From: Drosophila pseudoobscura | Lineage: Eukaryota > Arthropoda > Insecta > Diptera > Drosophilidae | NCBI RefSeq assembly: GCF_009870125.1 | Contig: NC_046679.1 | Coordinates: 2,418,001-2,482,000 of the forward strand | Direction of reading: 5' to 3' | DNA length: 64,000 nt | In this document: piece after piece, positions 47,490 through 59,400 of the stretch | Layout of the letters: each line of letters opens with the position of its first letter | Numbering within the stretch: position 1 is the first letter of the stretch | Translations under genes and position numbers: made by a program | Notes under the pieces: generated by a model | What the model was told of the DNA's origin: nothing | Databases searched by the model: none | Seen by the model: only the letters and a program-made list of their open reading frames with translations

Positions 47490-47798
47490 AGCCTTTCTCT
47501 GGGATGACCATATCAACATTGAAAAAAACGCGACTATCCTTATGTCCGATAAAGAAAATAAATCATTGTAATAATACAACGAAAAAGCCAAAATTATAGT
47601 AAGCGGAACGTGCTGGATCCGTGCAATCCCAGCAGAAAATTTTTGTTTTCATCGGTATATTCCCAAAATTCGACTTCAAGTGCAGAATTTTCAGTAGTAC
47701 GTTGGGGGTTTTCTCACTTACTTCATGGATGGATAAAGACCTCAAGGGTTGACCAGCTAGCAACTGCACCGGCTGGTCCAGGGAACTCCACCCCCAAA

Positions 47799-47952
47799 AT
47801 GGAAAACCGCAACCCAACCCGTTGCCTAGTGAGTAAGCATTATAATTTTAATACAATTTTTTTCGTTTTGTGAGCAGACAATGAATATGGGAGCAGGAGC
47901 AGACACAGGCGATGACGGCACAAGGGTCGTATCCGAGGCTGAATCAGTTTAA
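47799..47952 (+). other. Tiny possibly spliced ORF in module X, copy 1
   Basis: ATG at 47799 opens MENRNPTRCLV up to a GTAAGC at 47833; an AG at 47876-47877 would join a second part ending at TGA 47913-47915. An alternative reading is the ATG at 47881 (23 codons, stop 47950-47952). The implied intron of 45 bp is shorter than usual for flies. The related copy at 52045 keeps both frames with indels of 3 and 18 bp. Function unknown; it may not be a gene. Confidence 0.25.
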
Positions 47953-49155
47953 ATTTGTTAGAGGGGATATATGGCTGGGACACTTCGGGGGGTTCCCCAA
48001 TAGTATGGGGTAATGCCAATCGATGCGTAAGCTAAAATACTAAACCCTCATACGTAATTTTATTGCAGAAACAGACTCCAAGTCCTCGTAGAACCAGAGG
48101 CATCATCTCGAGGTTTCCCCAAGGGTTGAACGTTGGTTCATGGTGAAATTTCTGCGGCGAGCACCAGTTCTCCTCATTATCCATTATTTTGGGCAGTTCC
48201 ATGAAATTAAGTCGGGCATTATCTGATCAAATGCTTGCTAATTTCACATTGGCATGATGACAGGATATTTCCCGTCCATCCAGTGCAAGAATTTATTGCA
48301 GAGCATTGCATATTCGATTTCATCTCAAAGATTACGTGCGGGAGATAAAAATGTATATTATTGGTTTTCGAATTTGTGCAGCGTCCTTAAGCTTCTGCCT
48401 CCTGACAGTTTTACTGGCTATTTGAGTTTTATTTGATGTCGATATTGCCTTTGTTGATTTCATGAAGCGATAATAGTCGTATGACCACACAACAATAACC
48501 ATTTTCCACTTCAAGGCACTTCCCCAGTTCTGAATTCTATTTCCATTAACTTGAATAGAAGCAAATCTTTATGGAATTATTCCTAAGTTAAAGGAGAGGA
48601 ATAAATGGCCAAGCAAACTGTTTCTGCGATTCTTTTGAAATATGTACTTATTTCGAGTATTAAACCAAATGACAAATTATTCCTAGTCGCTAGCACATTC
48701 CATACTCTCCGGCTGTAGGGAAATTTTCATTTGTTTTTGCTTAGCTTCTCTCTCCAACTGGAGATTTGCATTCTCTTATGCTCTCTAGCACTATGAAAAT
48801 GTATCATTCAAATAAGATATTTTTCTATGAAATATTAGAATTTATGCCAAAATATCGGCTGTCTGGAATAGAACTAAAGCCAAAAGTACTCGAACCTATC
48901 CAAGTCGATTTTATTTAGAATCATTTTTAAAAGGCTATACAGAAATCAACATTAATAGCCTATCGACCCCCCCTCATCGATAAAAGTTTATGTTTAGCCT
49001 ATGAGCCAGTGAAGCGATCATGTGGTACGAATGCGAGTTTGAAATTAGACAAATTTTCTGAAATGCAAATTACACAAAAAAGTCTATTAGTCAGTGATTG
49101 TTAACAGCAAAAGCACTTAATATGCAATATGTTTATAGCAATTTAATGAATCCTT

Positions 49156-49182
49156 CATGCGGAAAAATATTTGGCATAAAAG
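49156..49182 (+). promoter_or_regulatory. Promoter of DUF1091 copy G
   Basis: CATGCGGAA at 49156-49164 and CATAAAAG at 49175-49182, 59 bp before the ATG. Confidence 0.5.
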
Positions 49183-49233
49183 ATCTCGTTTGTCTCATTC
49201 GAATGTGTTATTTTTCAACCCAGTGCTTGAACG

Positions 49234-49888
49234 ATGCGCTCTCTACTGATCGTCTGTTTTTTAATCGGATTATTTCTAATATTGAATCTCGAAGTTAACG
49301 TTAGTATATCGAGTAATCTAATCTAATCAAGTGCAATCAACCATGTTTTCAGGATGCAGTTGTCTTTAAGTTCACGAACTTCGTCTGTGAGAGCTACAAC
49401 AAATCCTTTGTAGTGTTCAACACTTGTCGCCTGAAGGCAATCAATCGAAATAAAGTTGTTTTCAATATGAATGCGACTATATTGCACCCGGCCAATGCAA
49501 TTACGATACGTTGCAGGCTTTTCAAAAAGGCAAACGGCTTTAAACCGTGGATGGTTGACAGAAGTATTGATGTCTGTCGGTATATGCGTACCGGCTACGA
49601 CCCTTATCTGAAAATAGTCTTTGGTCTCTTTCATGATTTTACCAACATGAATCACACATGTCCGTATGTGGTATGCACTTAAATCTATAGGTCATACAAC
49701 TTCGTATTGAATTAATTCCATCCTAGGGACCTCAAATTTTAAATGGCTTTTATCTGAGACCTGAGATGCTGCGTCTACCTCTTCCAACGGGCGATTACCT
49801 GCTGGCTTTGCATTGGATCTTTGGAAAGAACATAGTGGATACAAATGCGAGTTTTTCGTTCGTGGAGGATCTTCTGAAGAGCAAATAA
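49234..49888 (+). CDS. DUF1091 (DM8) secreted protein, copy G
   Basis: Exons 49234-49299, 49353-49670 and 49727-49888 encode 181 aa. Intron 1 is 53 bp; intron 2 is only 56 bp against 70-73 in the other copies, and its 3' part differs. The mature protein keeps five cysteines and the core motifs (FKFTNFVCES, NRNKV, GFKPWMVDRSIDVCRYM). Exon 3 begins GPQILNGFYLRPEMLRLPLPTGDYLL, so the usual His of GHQ is Pro. The protein ends SFVEDLLKSK with the stop overlapping AATAAA. It is the last gene of the array. Confidence 0.88.
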
Positions 49889-50774
49889 AGCCTTTATCTG
49901 GGATGACCATAACAACATTGAAGAGAACGCGACTATCTTTATGTCCGATACAAGCGATGAGCGAAGAAAGAAAATAAATCAATCTAATAATGGCATGGTG
50001 CTTTCCAACGAAAAAGCCAAAATTATAATAAGCGGAACGTGCTGGATCCGTGCAATCCCAGCCGAAAATTTTTGTTTTCATCGGTATATTCCTAAAATTC
50101 GACTTCAAGTGGAGAATGTTCAGTAGTACGTTGGGGGTTTTCTCACTTACTTCATGGATGGATAAAGACCGCAAGGGTTGACCAGCTTCATTCCATTACA
50201 CACAACGGCTGGGCACTTTGAGGAGTTCCCCAATGGAGTGGGGTAGCCTTAAAGTGAGATGCCAATCGATGCGTAAGCTAAAATACTACGTCCTCAATCG
50301 CAATGTTATTGCAGAAACAGACCCCACATCCTCGTAGAACCAGAGGCAGCATGTCGGGGTTTGCCCAAGGGTTGAACTTTGGTTCATGGGGAAATTTCTG
50401 AGGCGAAGTCCCAGTCCCCCTCATTATCCGTTATTTTGGGCAGTTCCATGCTATTAAGTTGGACATTATCTGATCGAATCCTTGCCAATTTCAATTTCAT
50501 GATGACAGGATTATAATTTCAGAGCATTGCATACTCGATTTCATCATAAAGATTACGTGCGGGAGATACAAATTTATATTATTGGTTTTTGAATTTATGC
50601 AGCGTCCTTAACCTCCTGCCTCCTGACACTTTTACTGCTATTTGAGATTTATTTGATGTTGATATTGCTTTTGTTGATAAAAGTCCTATGACCACACTGT
50701 AATAATCATTTTTCACTTCAACGCACCCCGAAAGTGGATCAAACAGGTTCCCCAGTTCTGAGTTATACTCGTCT

Positions 50775-51640
50775 TAAAGAGCGCCCAGATCTCTGAGACT
50801 ATAAAAGCTAAAGGAATCAGACTTATGTGTTATGTGATATCAGAGTGTTAGAAGTGTATTTTTCTAGATTGGAGTAAGGTCTGCATTACGCTCCAAACTT
50901 GTATTGATCTGTATTTATTTCGCCAATGGCTCTGGGGGCGAACGCTTTCCTAAGAAACAGGGAGTACTAGGAGTATTGAAGCTGCCATGGCTACGACGAC
51001 GACTACTTGGAGGGGCTACAACCATTACAGTTAAGAGGTCGGCTTGAAGTACACAAAGTAATCTCCGCTTTTGGTAAACAGTTCGCCGCAGTTCTAGTGA
51101 ATTGTCAACGTTCAGCCAATCTATGACCTCCAATGGCGCCGCTGTAGAAATACAATGGAATAGAATTGGACCATAGTGAACAAAACGGTTTGCTTAGTGT
51201 TTCAGAGCAAAGAAAACGGCTGACCATCCTCATGGCTCCACTGGTCTCAGGGAGACTTTATAATTAGACATTAGACATAATTTAACACGGAAAGTTGGAA
51301 TTTGAACTTCGCGCTTACACAGAAAAGAGAAATCGATAACATAATATGTATATCCGAAGTGGCGCCTATGTTGTTAATTATGTAAATTCAAGCATGTTGC
51401 GCAGCGATGTTTCTGATGAATGTTGCAATTTTCGTAAATGTTCGCTGATGCATCCATATGTCGCTGACCTCCGTTTAAGGGCTCTACTGTGCAGCCACTG
51501 TGTTTGACTACCGCCCGCTGGTGGCGTATGTACCTATTTCCACGACAACAAAATGCTAGTTCCAATACAGGCGCCACTGAGGCTTGGAACTAAGCCTAAG
51601 ATTATTAAAATTCAATTATTTAAACAAAGGTTAAACTTAC
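50775..51640 (+). repeat. Module Y, copy 1, with a TATA box
   Basis: It begins CCAGATCTCTGAGACTATAAAAGCTAA (TATAAAAG at 50800-50807). Later landmarks are AATGGCGCCGCTG (about 51134), CCGCCCGCTGGTGGCGTATG (about 51511) and AATTATTTAAACAAAGG (about 51613). All recur in order in copy 2 at 52490-53105. No long ORF and no protein family is recognised. Confidence 0.6.
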
Positions 51641-52014
51641 ATAGGCACGAGCATGAGTTTGATATCGCATTCTAAATTTTGGATTCTAAATTTGGCTGCT
51701 CTATCTCTTATAGTCTCTGAGAACTAGGCGCCAGACAAGATCCAATGACGGACAAACAGTGGCCCACTACTTAGAAATTCATTTCTCTTTCAGAGACATT
51801 GTGAAGCCAACTGCTCAACTTGTGGCCCGGAATGGGCGACAGTTCTTACCAATATAATGAGTAGGGAGCAGCGAAACTGTCCATTTGATTTTCTGAGACC
51901 ACGTTATCGTTCTTTCAGTACTTCACCAAGTTATTGGATCATACTTCCCAGGATTTCGGAGTAGGAGGAGGAGCAGGCATGCTTGTCGAATTGAGTCATT
52001 ATTTAATTGCCAGT

Positions 52015-52480
52015 GCCCAGAAATGATGCACCTGCACCTCCAAAATGGAAAACCGCAACGCAACCCGTTGCCTAGTTCTGAGTAAGCATTATAATTTTAA
52101 TAAAAATTTATTGCTTTTTTCGGTTTATAAAAGGTAATAAGTTTGAACCCCACAGCAGACAATGAACATGGGAGCAGGAATAGGGGGAGGAATAGTATCA
52201 GACACAGGCGGTGACGACCCAAGGGTCATATCCGAGGCTGAATCAGCTTAAATTAGTGCGGGGGGTTATATTTATGGCTGGGGCACTTTGAGCAGTTCCC
52301 CAATGGTATGGGGTAACCTTTTTGAAGTTAGATGCCAATCGATGTGTAAGCTAAAATACTACGCCCTCATACGTGGTGTTATTGCACAACAGACCCCACA
52401 TCCTCGTAGAATCAGAGGCATCATCTTGGGGTCGTTCTAAGGGTTTGACGTTTTTGCGGTGAAGTCCTAGTCCCCCCTAA
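52015..52480 (+). repeat. Module X, copy 3, with the tiny ORF
   Basis: It matches 47790-48135: CCAAAATGGAAAACCGCAAC, GTAAGCATTATAATTTTAAT, the ATGGGAGCAGGA stretch, TCCGAGGCTGAATCAG, CCAATCGATG and ACATCCTCGTAGAA. The tiny ORF reads from ATG 52045 to GTAAGC at 52082, then from 52159 to TGA 52212-52214 if spliced (77-bp intron). Confidence 0.6.
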
Positions 52481-52489
52481 TTAGCCCTT

Positions 52490-53105
52490 GATTTTGCCCG
52501 CCCTAATGAGAGCCTAGATCTCTGAGACTATAAAAGCTAAGGGTATTACAAGCGTATTTCAAATTTACGCTCCGCCCTGCTGGAAGCTCACTGTCATGAC
52601 CATTGCTGGACTCATCTGGGATGTTTCTTGAAGATGTTGAGGAACGGAACGCCACTTGCAGCTGCAGTTCGATCGTAGATATGTCCTCAATGCGCAGATG
52701 TCGCATTTGCAACGATTGACTTAAACGCTCTGAAGTTTTTTTTTAATTAATTTGGTTGTATTGGTCTAGAATGAACTAAAGTCTGTTGGAAGACGACATA
52801 ACTACGTCACAGGGTCTAGTTCCAGTGAATCGGAAAGGCTCAGCTAATATTTTACCACTGGCGCCGCTGTGAAAAAAAAATAAATAATAGAATTTCTTCA
52901 AAAACGGTTAGCAGACTCCGTTTGGGGGCGCCAGTGGCCAGCCACTGTGTTCGATAACCGCCCGCTGGTGGCGTATGTGTGACTCCCATTTGCAGTGCTG
53001 TAAAATTATAGTTCATAGTTCCAATACTGGACGCGGATAATAGCGCCAGTGAAGCTGGGAACTTAATCGAAGATTATCAAATGTGCAATTATTTAAACAA
53101 TAGAT
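52490..53105 (+). repeat. Module Y, copy 2, with a TATA box
   Basis: A shorter, diverged copy of 50775-51640 starting CTAGATCTCTGAGACTATAAAAGCTAAG. The CTGGCGCCGCTG, CCGCCCGCTGGTGGCGTATG and AATTATTTAAACAAT landmarks are kept, while the middle is replaced. Confidence 0.6.
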
Positions 53106-53109
53106 AACA

Positions 53110-53478
53110 TTGCAGGGACTTAAAACGTACACCAATGTTCATATTAGCCATCTTTCAATACTGTTGGGAGAGCCGGTTGCAGAAGTCCATCAAGTCCCGA
53201 AGGTAGACGAACCGAACACAACCTTGTACAATCAAAGTCATGGTATCATCCCGTATCGGGTGTCCTGCTGTGCGCTCTACGAGTATCTAAACAGGATTTT
53301 GCGCATTAGACACTCCTTTGAATGGATAAGTATAAGTGTAGTCCAGTCCCGCATGAGCAGCAGCAACGTCTTCGCCAAGGACAGCCAGCGCCTTTGGTGG
53401 TGGTCAGCCAATCATTAATATCCTTGACCAGTAATCCTCGGACAGCCTTGAACAGCGCAATCTGGTGGTGTAAAGACA
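53110..53478. other. Open segment of doubtful coding status
   Basis: The plus strand has a 102-codon frame from ATG 53110 to TAA at 53418, followed by AATAAA at about 53478. The minus strand has a frame with coding-like composition across 53400-53160 (for example LAVLGEDVAAAHAGLDYTYT), broken by stops near 53406 and 53286. I recognise neither. One of them may be the remains of a gene. Confidence 0.25.
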
Positions 53479-53479
53479 A

Positions 53480-56400
53480 TAAAATTTTATTGTAAATCGT
53501 TTATCTTCATTACGCGGCCAGCGTCAAAACTCTGCAAATAACCGCAATAAACCGGTTGCCGGCACAGTCATAACTGACCAGGTTCTCGGGTTCAAGTGTC
53601 CACCCCATCGCAACCCCATCCCGACCGGCACAGAATATAACCACCCATTCCAACCCATTCCAGCCCATTCCGGGGTTAATGCAACCCCTGCAACTGCAAC
53701 CTTTTGCCTAAGCCCGGGGTCGCAATTATATTTCCTTTGTGTCCATTTTAGTTTGTCTTTTCATTGCCTTGTTCTTAAGATTAAGCTTTTGTTTTTCCAT
53801 TTAACGCTTAATTTCAACATTTTGATGCCCTAACGCGATTCGCTGACCCCTCGTTATCCTGCCATTGCCACTGGTAGCGTAACCGTAGGATCTGAATCGG
53901 GATCGGTTACACAATATCCCCGATTGCCGGTCCCCGATCCCCTATCCCCGATCCCCGCTGATCCTTCGGGCAAACGCAACTGACCGCAACTAAGCAAACA
54001 CTTGGTCGCGCCAACGGGTTATTACGCTTCGATTCGCATTTGACTTATGCTGATGTGGAAGACAAAAAATACCTTTAATTGCATTAGAAAACCCTGCAAC
54101 GGGTTCCTGTTGGAACCACTGACCGCTGGCCATTGTTCGTCGCCCTGGCGTTGTTTGTTTTACCGACTGGACCCTGGCCCCGTTTAACCTTTTCAATATT
54201 CCAGCTATTGTCCCACGGCCAGCGGTCAACTTTTAATGCACTTTCCGGTCATGGCTGAGTACACTTGAGATTGTCCAAAACTTCTTGTTTGTACTATATT
54301 GTTAAGCGGATCAGTTTCAGTTTCAGATTCCCCATCCTATCCACAACTCCTTTGCTGGCTCTCGTTGCGGTCAAACTTTGATTTGCATGTGTGCCCGTTC
54401 CCATCCTACGGTTTCGCTCATTTTTCGGCAATTTTCGTTAGCACTCCCTCAAAACATCCAACCATTCAGGCAGAACCCCAAACTCAATCTGCCAGAAAAC
54501 ATAATTTTGTGGGTACGTGCGCTGCACGCTTTGGTGGCCTTTGCCAAGAACACAAAAACTTATTACAATTGCAAGAGCTGCAAGAACAAATTAAGGAATA
54601 ATACGATTCATCGAGTCGAGATTGCGAATACTCTTACGATTTCCACTTAAGATATTTGAACCTTAAAGTCAGCATAGAGAGGAGATCTATAAGAACTGTA
54701 ACTATTTGTGCAAATCAGAGCATCGACACTATCATACTCTTTTGATCATTAAGAGTTAATCGTGTATAACCGAATGTCTATGTAGAATAATTTGGAAAGG
54801 TAAAAGGTAATCAAAACCAAACTTCCCAGGCAAATCCAATTAACAATTTTCCAGCTTTTTTTTGGAATTACAAAAGGGCAAACGAAAATATAATTTATGC
54901 TGAAAGGCAACCAAAAGTGAGCCCGATCTGTTTCGATCCTGTCATCCTGCCTCCACACAATATTGCGTGACTTTACGTGGGCTCGAAATTGACTTTGATC
55001 TGGCACTCATTAGTACTCGAATTGCACTCATCGTCCACGTATAGCAATTTATACGCCCAAAATTGCTCAATAATATCTTTTGGACTGTGATGCCGACGAA
55101 GAAGGAGTTGGCGTGTTGCCAGGCAGAGGCAGAGGCAGAGCCAGGAACTAGGAGTGCCGCCAAGATCTGGGAGTGGGCGATGCAGATTGAGTTGGCGCTG
55201 CATATAGGCATTGTTCCCCGACCCGACTGAAAGAACTAAAGGAGGCAATCCATTCATGTAGGGAAAGATTGTGCCCACAGGAAATGTGTTTCCAAGTGGA
55301 TAAGATTTTGTACTTGAAGCAGTTCCACACCTGTTTTGTTTAAGCAAATCAAACTTCCCCATTGAATACTTCAGTGAAGACCCCACGATACGGTTCGAAT
55401 GCTAAATAGCCCAAACAGCTCAAGAACACACAGAAATACCCGAAATCGCGCGCTTTTTATTGTCGGTTTTCCTTCCTGTTCGGGGGCAGGCTGTCCCGGA
55501 GTGCTACACTCCTACTTACTGACCCTCCCTAAGACAGGCCTTGCGTTGTGGTGTTCTACGGTTCGCCGACTCGTAACGCTCATACATAGTTCCCCTTTGA
55601 ACCCCGCCCCAGCAAAAGGCAGCGATAGGGAAGAGAAAGAAAGCCAAAGTGCATAAAAAGAAACACCTGATCAAAATTTCAAATTATTACAACGAAATGC
55701 GCTAAACATAAGGACAAAACTGGGCATAGCTCGTGCTCGCATACAGATGTCTCTATGCACCCTCTACGAGTGTATGCCATGAAAATGCTTTGGTCTAATG
55801 AGCACCGCTCCTCGGCGTTGTCGATGTCGTTGTCGCTGTTTTGACCTGGCCCATAAAGAAAAACTTCAACTGTAATTACGCGCTAGACTAAGAGAGAGTA
55901 AGAGAGCCAAAGTCGGAGAGAGAGCGAGAGACACAGGGAGAAACTAAGAAAATTCGTGGCTGAATGGGGTTGGGGTTGGGGTCGCGGTCGCTGTCGCTGT
56001 CGGGGTCATTCAGTATGTAACATGCATGCACCTGACACAGCCGACTCATTACATTTTGGGTGCCGTGCCTCAAAAGGAAGTTGAGGAAATGGATGTGGAT
56101 GTGGATGTGGAAGTGGCTGCAAGCGCGTGCTCTTTGCCCACTCCAAAACCATGGCCAAGGCAGAGGCAAAGGTTGAGGGCCAGCCCCGAAGCAGAAGTCG
56201 AAGTTGAAGTTGAAGGCAAAGACAGAGACAGAGTCAGGGAGTCAGCCAAGCGCTGCTGCCACAACTTGAGCATAATTTGGTTGCGCTCCGCTGCCCGGCG
56301 GTGGTGGCGACGGTGGCAGAACTAACAGTTTTCCTTCAGCGACAGTGCAACCCCCGAGCGAGGAGTTTTCCTGCAGCGGGAGTCCGGTGCGATTGGGAAT

Positions 56401-59400
56401 TGGGCGCCAAAACAACAGCAGCAGCAGCGGCAGCGGCCACGGCGGTGGCGGTGGCGGTGGCAGTCAATGACATTCCACTGGGTCCTGTGCTGGAAACGCT
56501 GTCGCCAGGTCCAGGTCCTCCGCGCTCCCGACATATGCTCGGTCGGTCGGTCGGGCTGGGCTGGCTCGTGCCAACATCAGCATAACAATTAAAATGAAAA
56601 TATTCCTAGGATAACAACTTCGGGGTTCGGTTAATGTGGGCGCGTCGATTGCCGCTCGTTCTTTATCTTTCGGTTAACATTTTAAACTGGGACACGGGGT
56701 GGCTGCACTAGATAGACGGACTGTAGAGGGTGGCTGGCGTATTAGAGCCGGCTGCATTTAAGGGTTAGACCAACTGACGCGCGCCCTGCACCCGCGCCTT
56801 TCCGATACCACTACCGATCCTTGCTGGGCAAATAGCATATAGCACTCGGCTGAGTCATTGAAATGGGAATGGTCGAATGGTCGGAGTCCTGTTTTGTAAC
56901 GGTCACGCACGCAAGGATCAGCCACTGAACAGAGTCTCATATGGCTCACACATGGGTGCAACAGCGGCAGCAGCAGCAGCAGCATATCCTGGCGGTTGTT
57001 TGTCTTTCGTCCTCCCATGCTGTTTGTCCAAGTCAAAGTCGGAACTGTGAGCTTCATGCCGGGCCGTGCTGTACCTCCCCCGTCCTGGTAACGCACTCAT
57101 AAAATGTGACCAACTGACTCCTCGTATCGAGGCCTAAATGTGCCGGGCATGTGTGACCCTTAACCTTAACGCTCACAAGCCTTACCAATCCCATTCTCTT
57201 GGTTTCACTTAGCGCGAAATGTTGCAATTATTAATTTGAGAAACAGGCGTTTGTGTCATGGGCAGGGCATGGCCATGGGCATGGGCATGGGCGGTGTGGT
57301 TTATGGTGGAACCAGGACACCATCTGGCGACCACTTCAAGTGGAACCAACGCTGTGGGAAGTTCCACCCGCTGAACAATGGCGGGAAAGTTTCACTTTTG
57401 GGGTGGTCCCAGCAGATCACCAACTGGGCAGGCTTCTGACTGTCATGATCTATTTCTTTGAACCTCAAATGCAGATGCACTACAAGAATTACAAGTGGAT
57501 ACGACTATGAACGGCCAAAAAGAGAGGTTTCTTTAGAAACATGGGAATGTTGTGATCTAATTTGTCCACCAGATGCACCAGATATGATTGGTTGATACCA
57601 CATCGGATATATGACTTTTTCTCTCTATTGCTGGCGAGTACCTTTTGCAAGTTAGTCTTTCGTTTTTGAAACTATCTCAACAAAATTTGAGCACAGTCTT
57701 CGTTCAAAGGGAGACTTTCACATAGTGGTCCGATGTGGCTTCGTAAACGAGTGGATATATCAAGATGTCCGATCTTCTGCACATTCCATTTATATCTGAC
57801 GAACATATTAGCTATAATCAGTTTTGGTCGGATAGGAATACTGCCTATAGCTGTCGCTTGACGACCTATTTCGAACGAACCAAGAAACAAATTGAAGGAT
57901 GTGTTTCTACAAGTCCACACGATGAGGACAGTTATAATTAATTGACTTATATAATTGGAAATCTTTTTTAATTGGTGTAAAACCTAAAACTGTCATCTAT
58001 TAGAAGTGCACCCCATTCATTTATTTCATTGGTTCTGAGATCACTTTGCCAGATGCCTAGCAATTTGATTGATACACATTTCAAGTAATGGTTCCACATA
58101 ATGCTCCTTCACAGATCATCACATCCACTGATAGTGTTAATGAACCCAGAATTTCAAGAGCAGAGAACAACAGTGTTTCCTAATTGCTTTGTTGACATTT
58201 TCTCGCCAGAGATTCATTGGAACTTGGTTAAATTCGATACACTTTGCTTCGTATACGTCGCCAACGAGCCAAGCAGCCATGATCATCATAATTCCCGTGT
58301 TCCTTACAATATTCCCACATTAAAAGTGCATTTTGTAGGGGCAGGAGCGGGAGCAGCAGGAAGCTCACATCAATGAACACTTGAAAGGATTCCAGCTTTA
58401 ATGGCACGTAGCAACATGTGCATAAGAAATGTTGCCAAAAAGCGATCAAATTACATCAGCGATCGTTGCACCGTTGCATCGTCCCATCGTCCCATCGATC
58501 CATCGATCGTGTTGTAAGTACGAGTAACCATATAAGTAGGTCGCTGGCAGGGGAACTTCGAGGAGGCCTAGAACCTCGCTGTGGTCCCTGTGTGGCTTCT
58601 TGCGTTCCATTGTAATAAAACAGAGACGAGGCGCAAAAATATTAAACTGCAATAAAACGGAATCGGAGGCAGAACAAGTGTACATAAAAATCAAATTAAT
58701 AGTCCATGTCAGGCCCCGAGTCCTGGCACTTTGTTTTGGTGCGATCAGTGGGAAACCTCCGACGAGCACAAAGAACCATCTCCTCGACAAATGCAATAAA
58801 TTTCTGGGCACAAAGGAGGAACAGCAGACAGAGCAGACAGAGAAGAATACGGCAAAAATCACTTGGTCCTATCAGCCAAATGCAATCTCTCACCTTTCAT
58901 TTGTCAATTAGTTCAAGTGCAGAGGATCGGCAATGGCAATGGCAATGGGAACGGGATCAGCATCAGGTCACGGTCAACTCCCTCGCTTCAGGTAGATATT
59001 CGGGATCGATTGGTCGATCTTTGGGCTTCGCAGTCTCTTGTTTTCTTTTCTTTTTAATAGGCTGGAAATCAATAAAATATTTACTGTCTATTGGGCGGAG
59101 GCGTACCCACAGGAGCACTTTGTCCAGCACATGTTTGGGCCAGGATTTGGCAAGTAAGTAAGTAAGTTTTTTGGCCACCAATGAAAGGGGGGCGTTGAGG
59201 AACAGTTAGCCGATCTGCTCACACCATGTGTTGGAGAAGATGTCCTACGTTCCTGTGTCCTGTGGCCCAGCAATTAAGCAGCGGGTGGGGTCTCGATAGG
59301 TGAGGAGTAGAGAAAGGCGAACGGTCAGCGTATCGCGATTAGATTTCCTCTCCAAAGGAGTGAAAAATGTGAACAACTCAGCGAGTGTCGCAGTGTCGCA

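Larger units (their letters stand above)
46500..48535 (+). repeat. Tandem segmental duplication, unit F
   Basis: It aligns with 48930-50770 at an offset of 2416 bp, measured at the ATG. It covers about 300 bp upstream (including a possible exon 3 relic, GATACGAATGCGA, at about 46599), the gene, and module X downstream. Confidence 0.75.
48930..50770 (+). repeat. Tandem segmental duplication, unit G
   Basis: The second copy of the unit described at 46500-48535. Module X here (about 50020-50770) has lost the part that holds the tiny ORF, between GACCAGCT and GGCTGGGCAC. Confidence 0.75.

Noticed and set aside
49692-50174. 160-codon open frame on the minus strand over copy G exon 3 and module X
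   Set aside because: It is antisense to a real exon, and the equivalent in copy F is broken into separate frames. No domain is recognisable.
54973-55386. 137-codon minus-strand frame
   Set aside because: No recognisable domain, and the middle part is low-complexity Leu/Cys. Splice context is absent, though it cannot be fully excluded.
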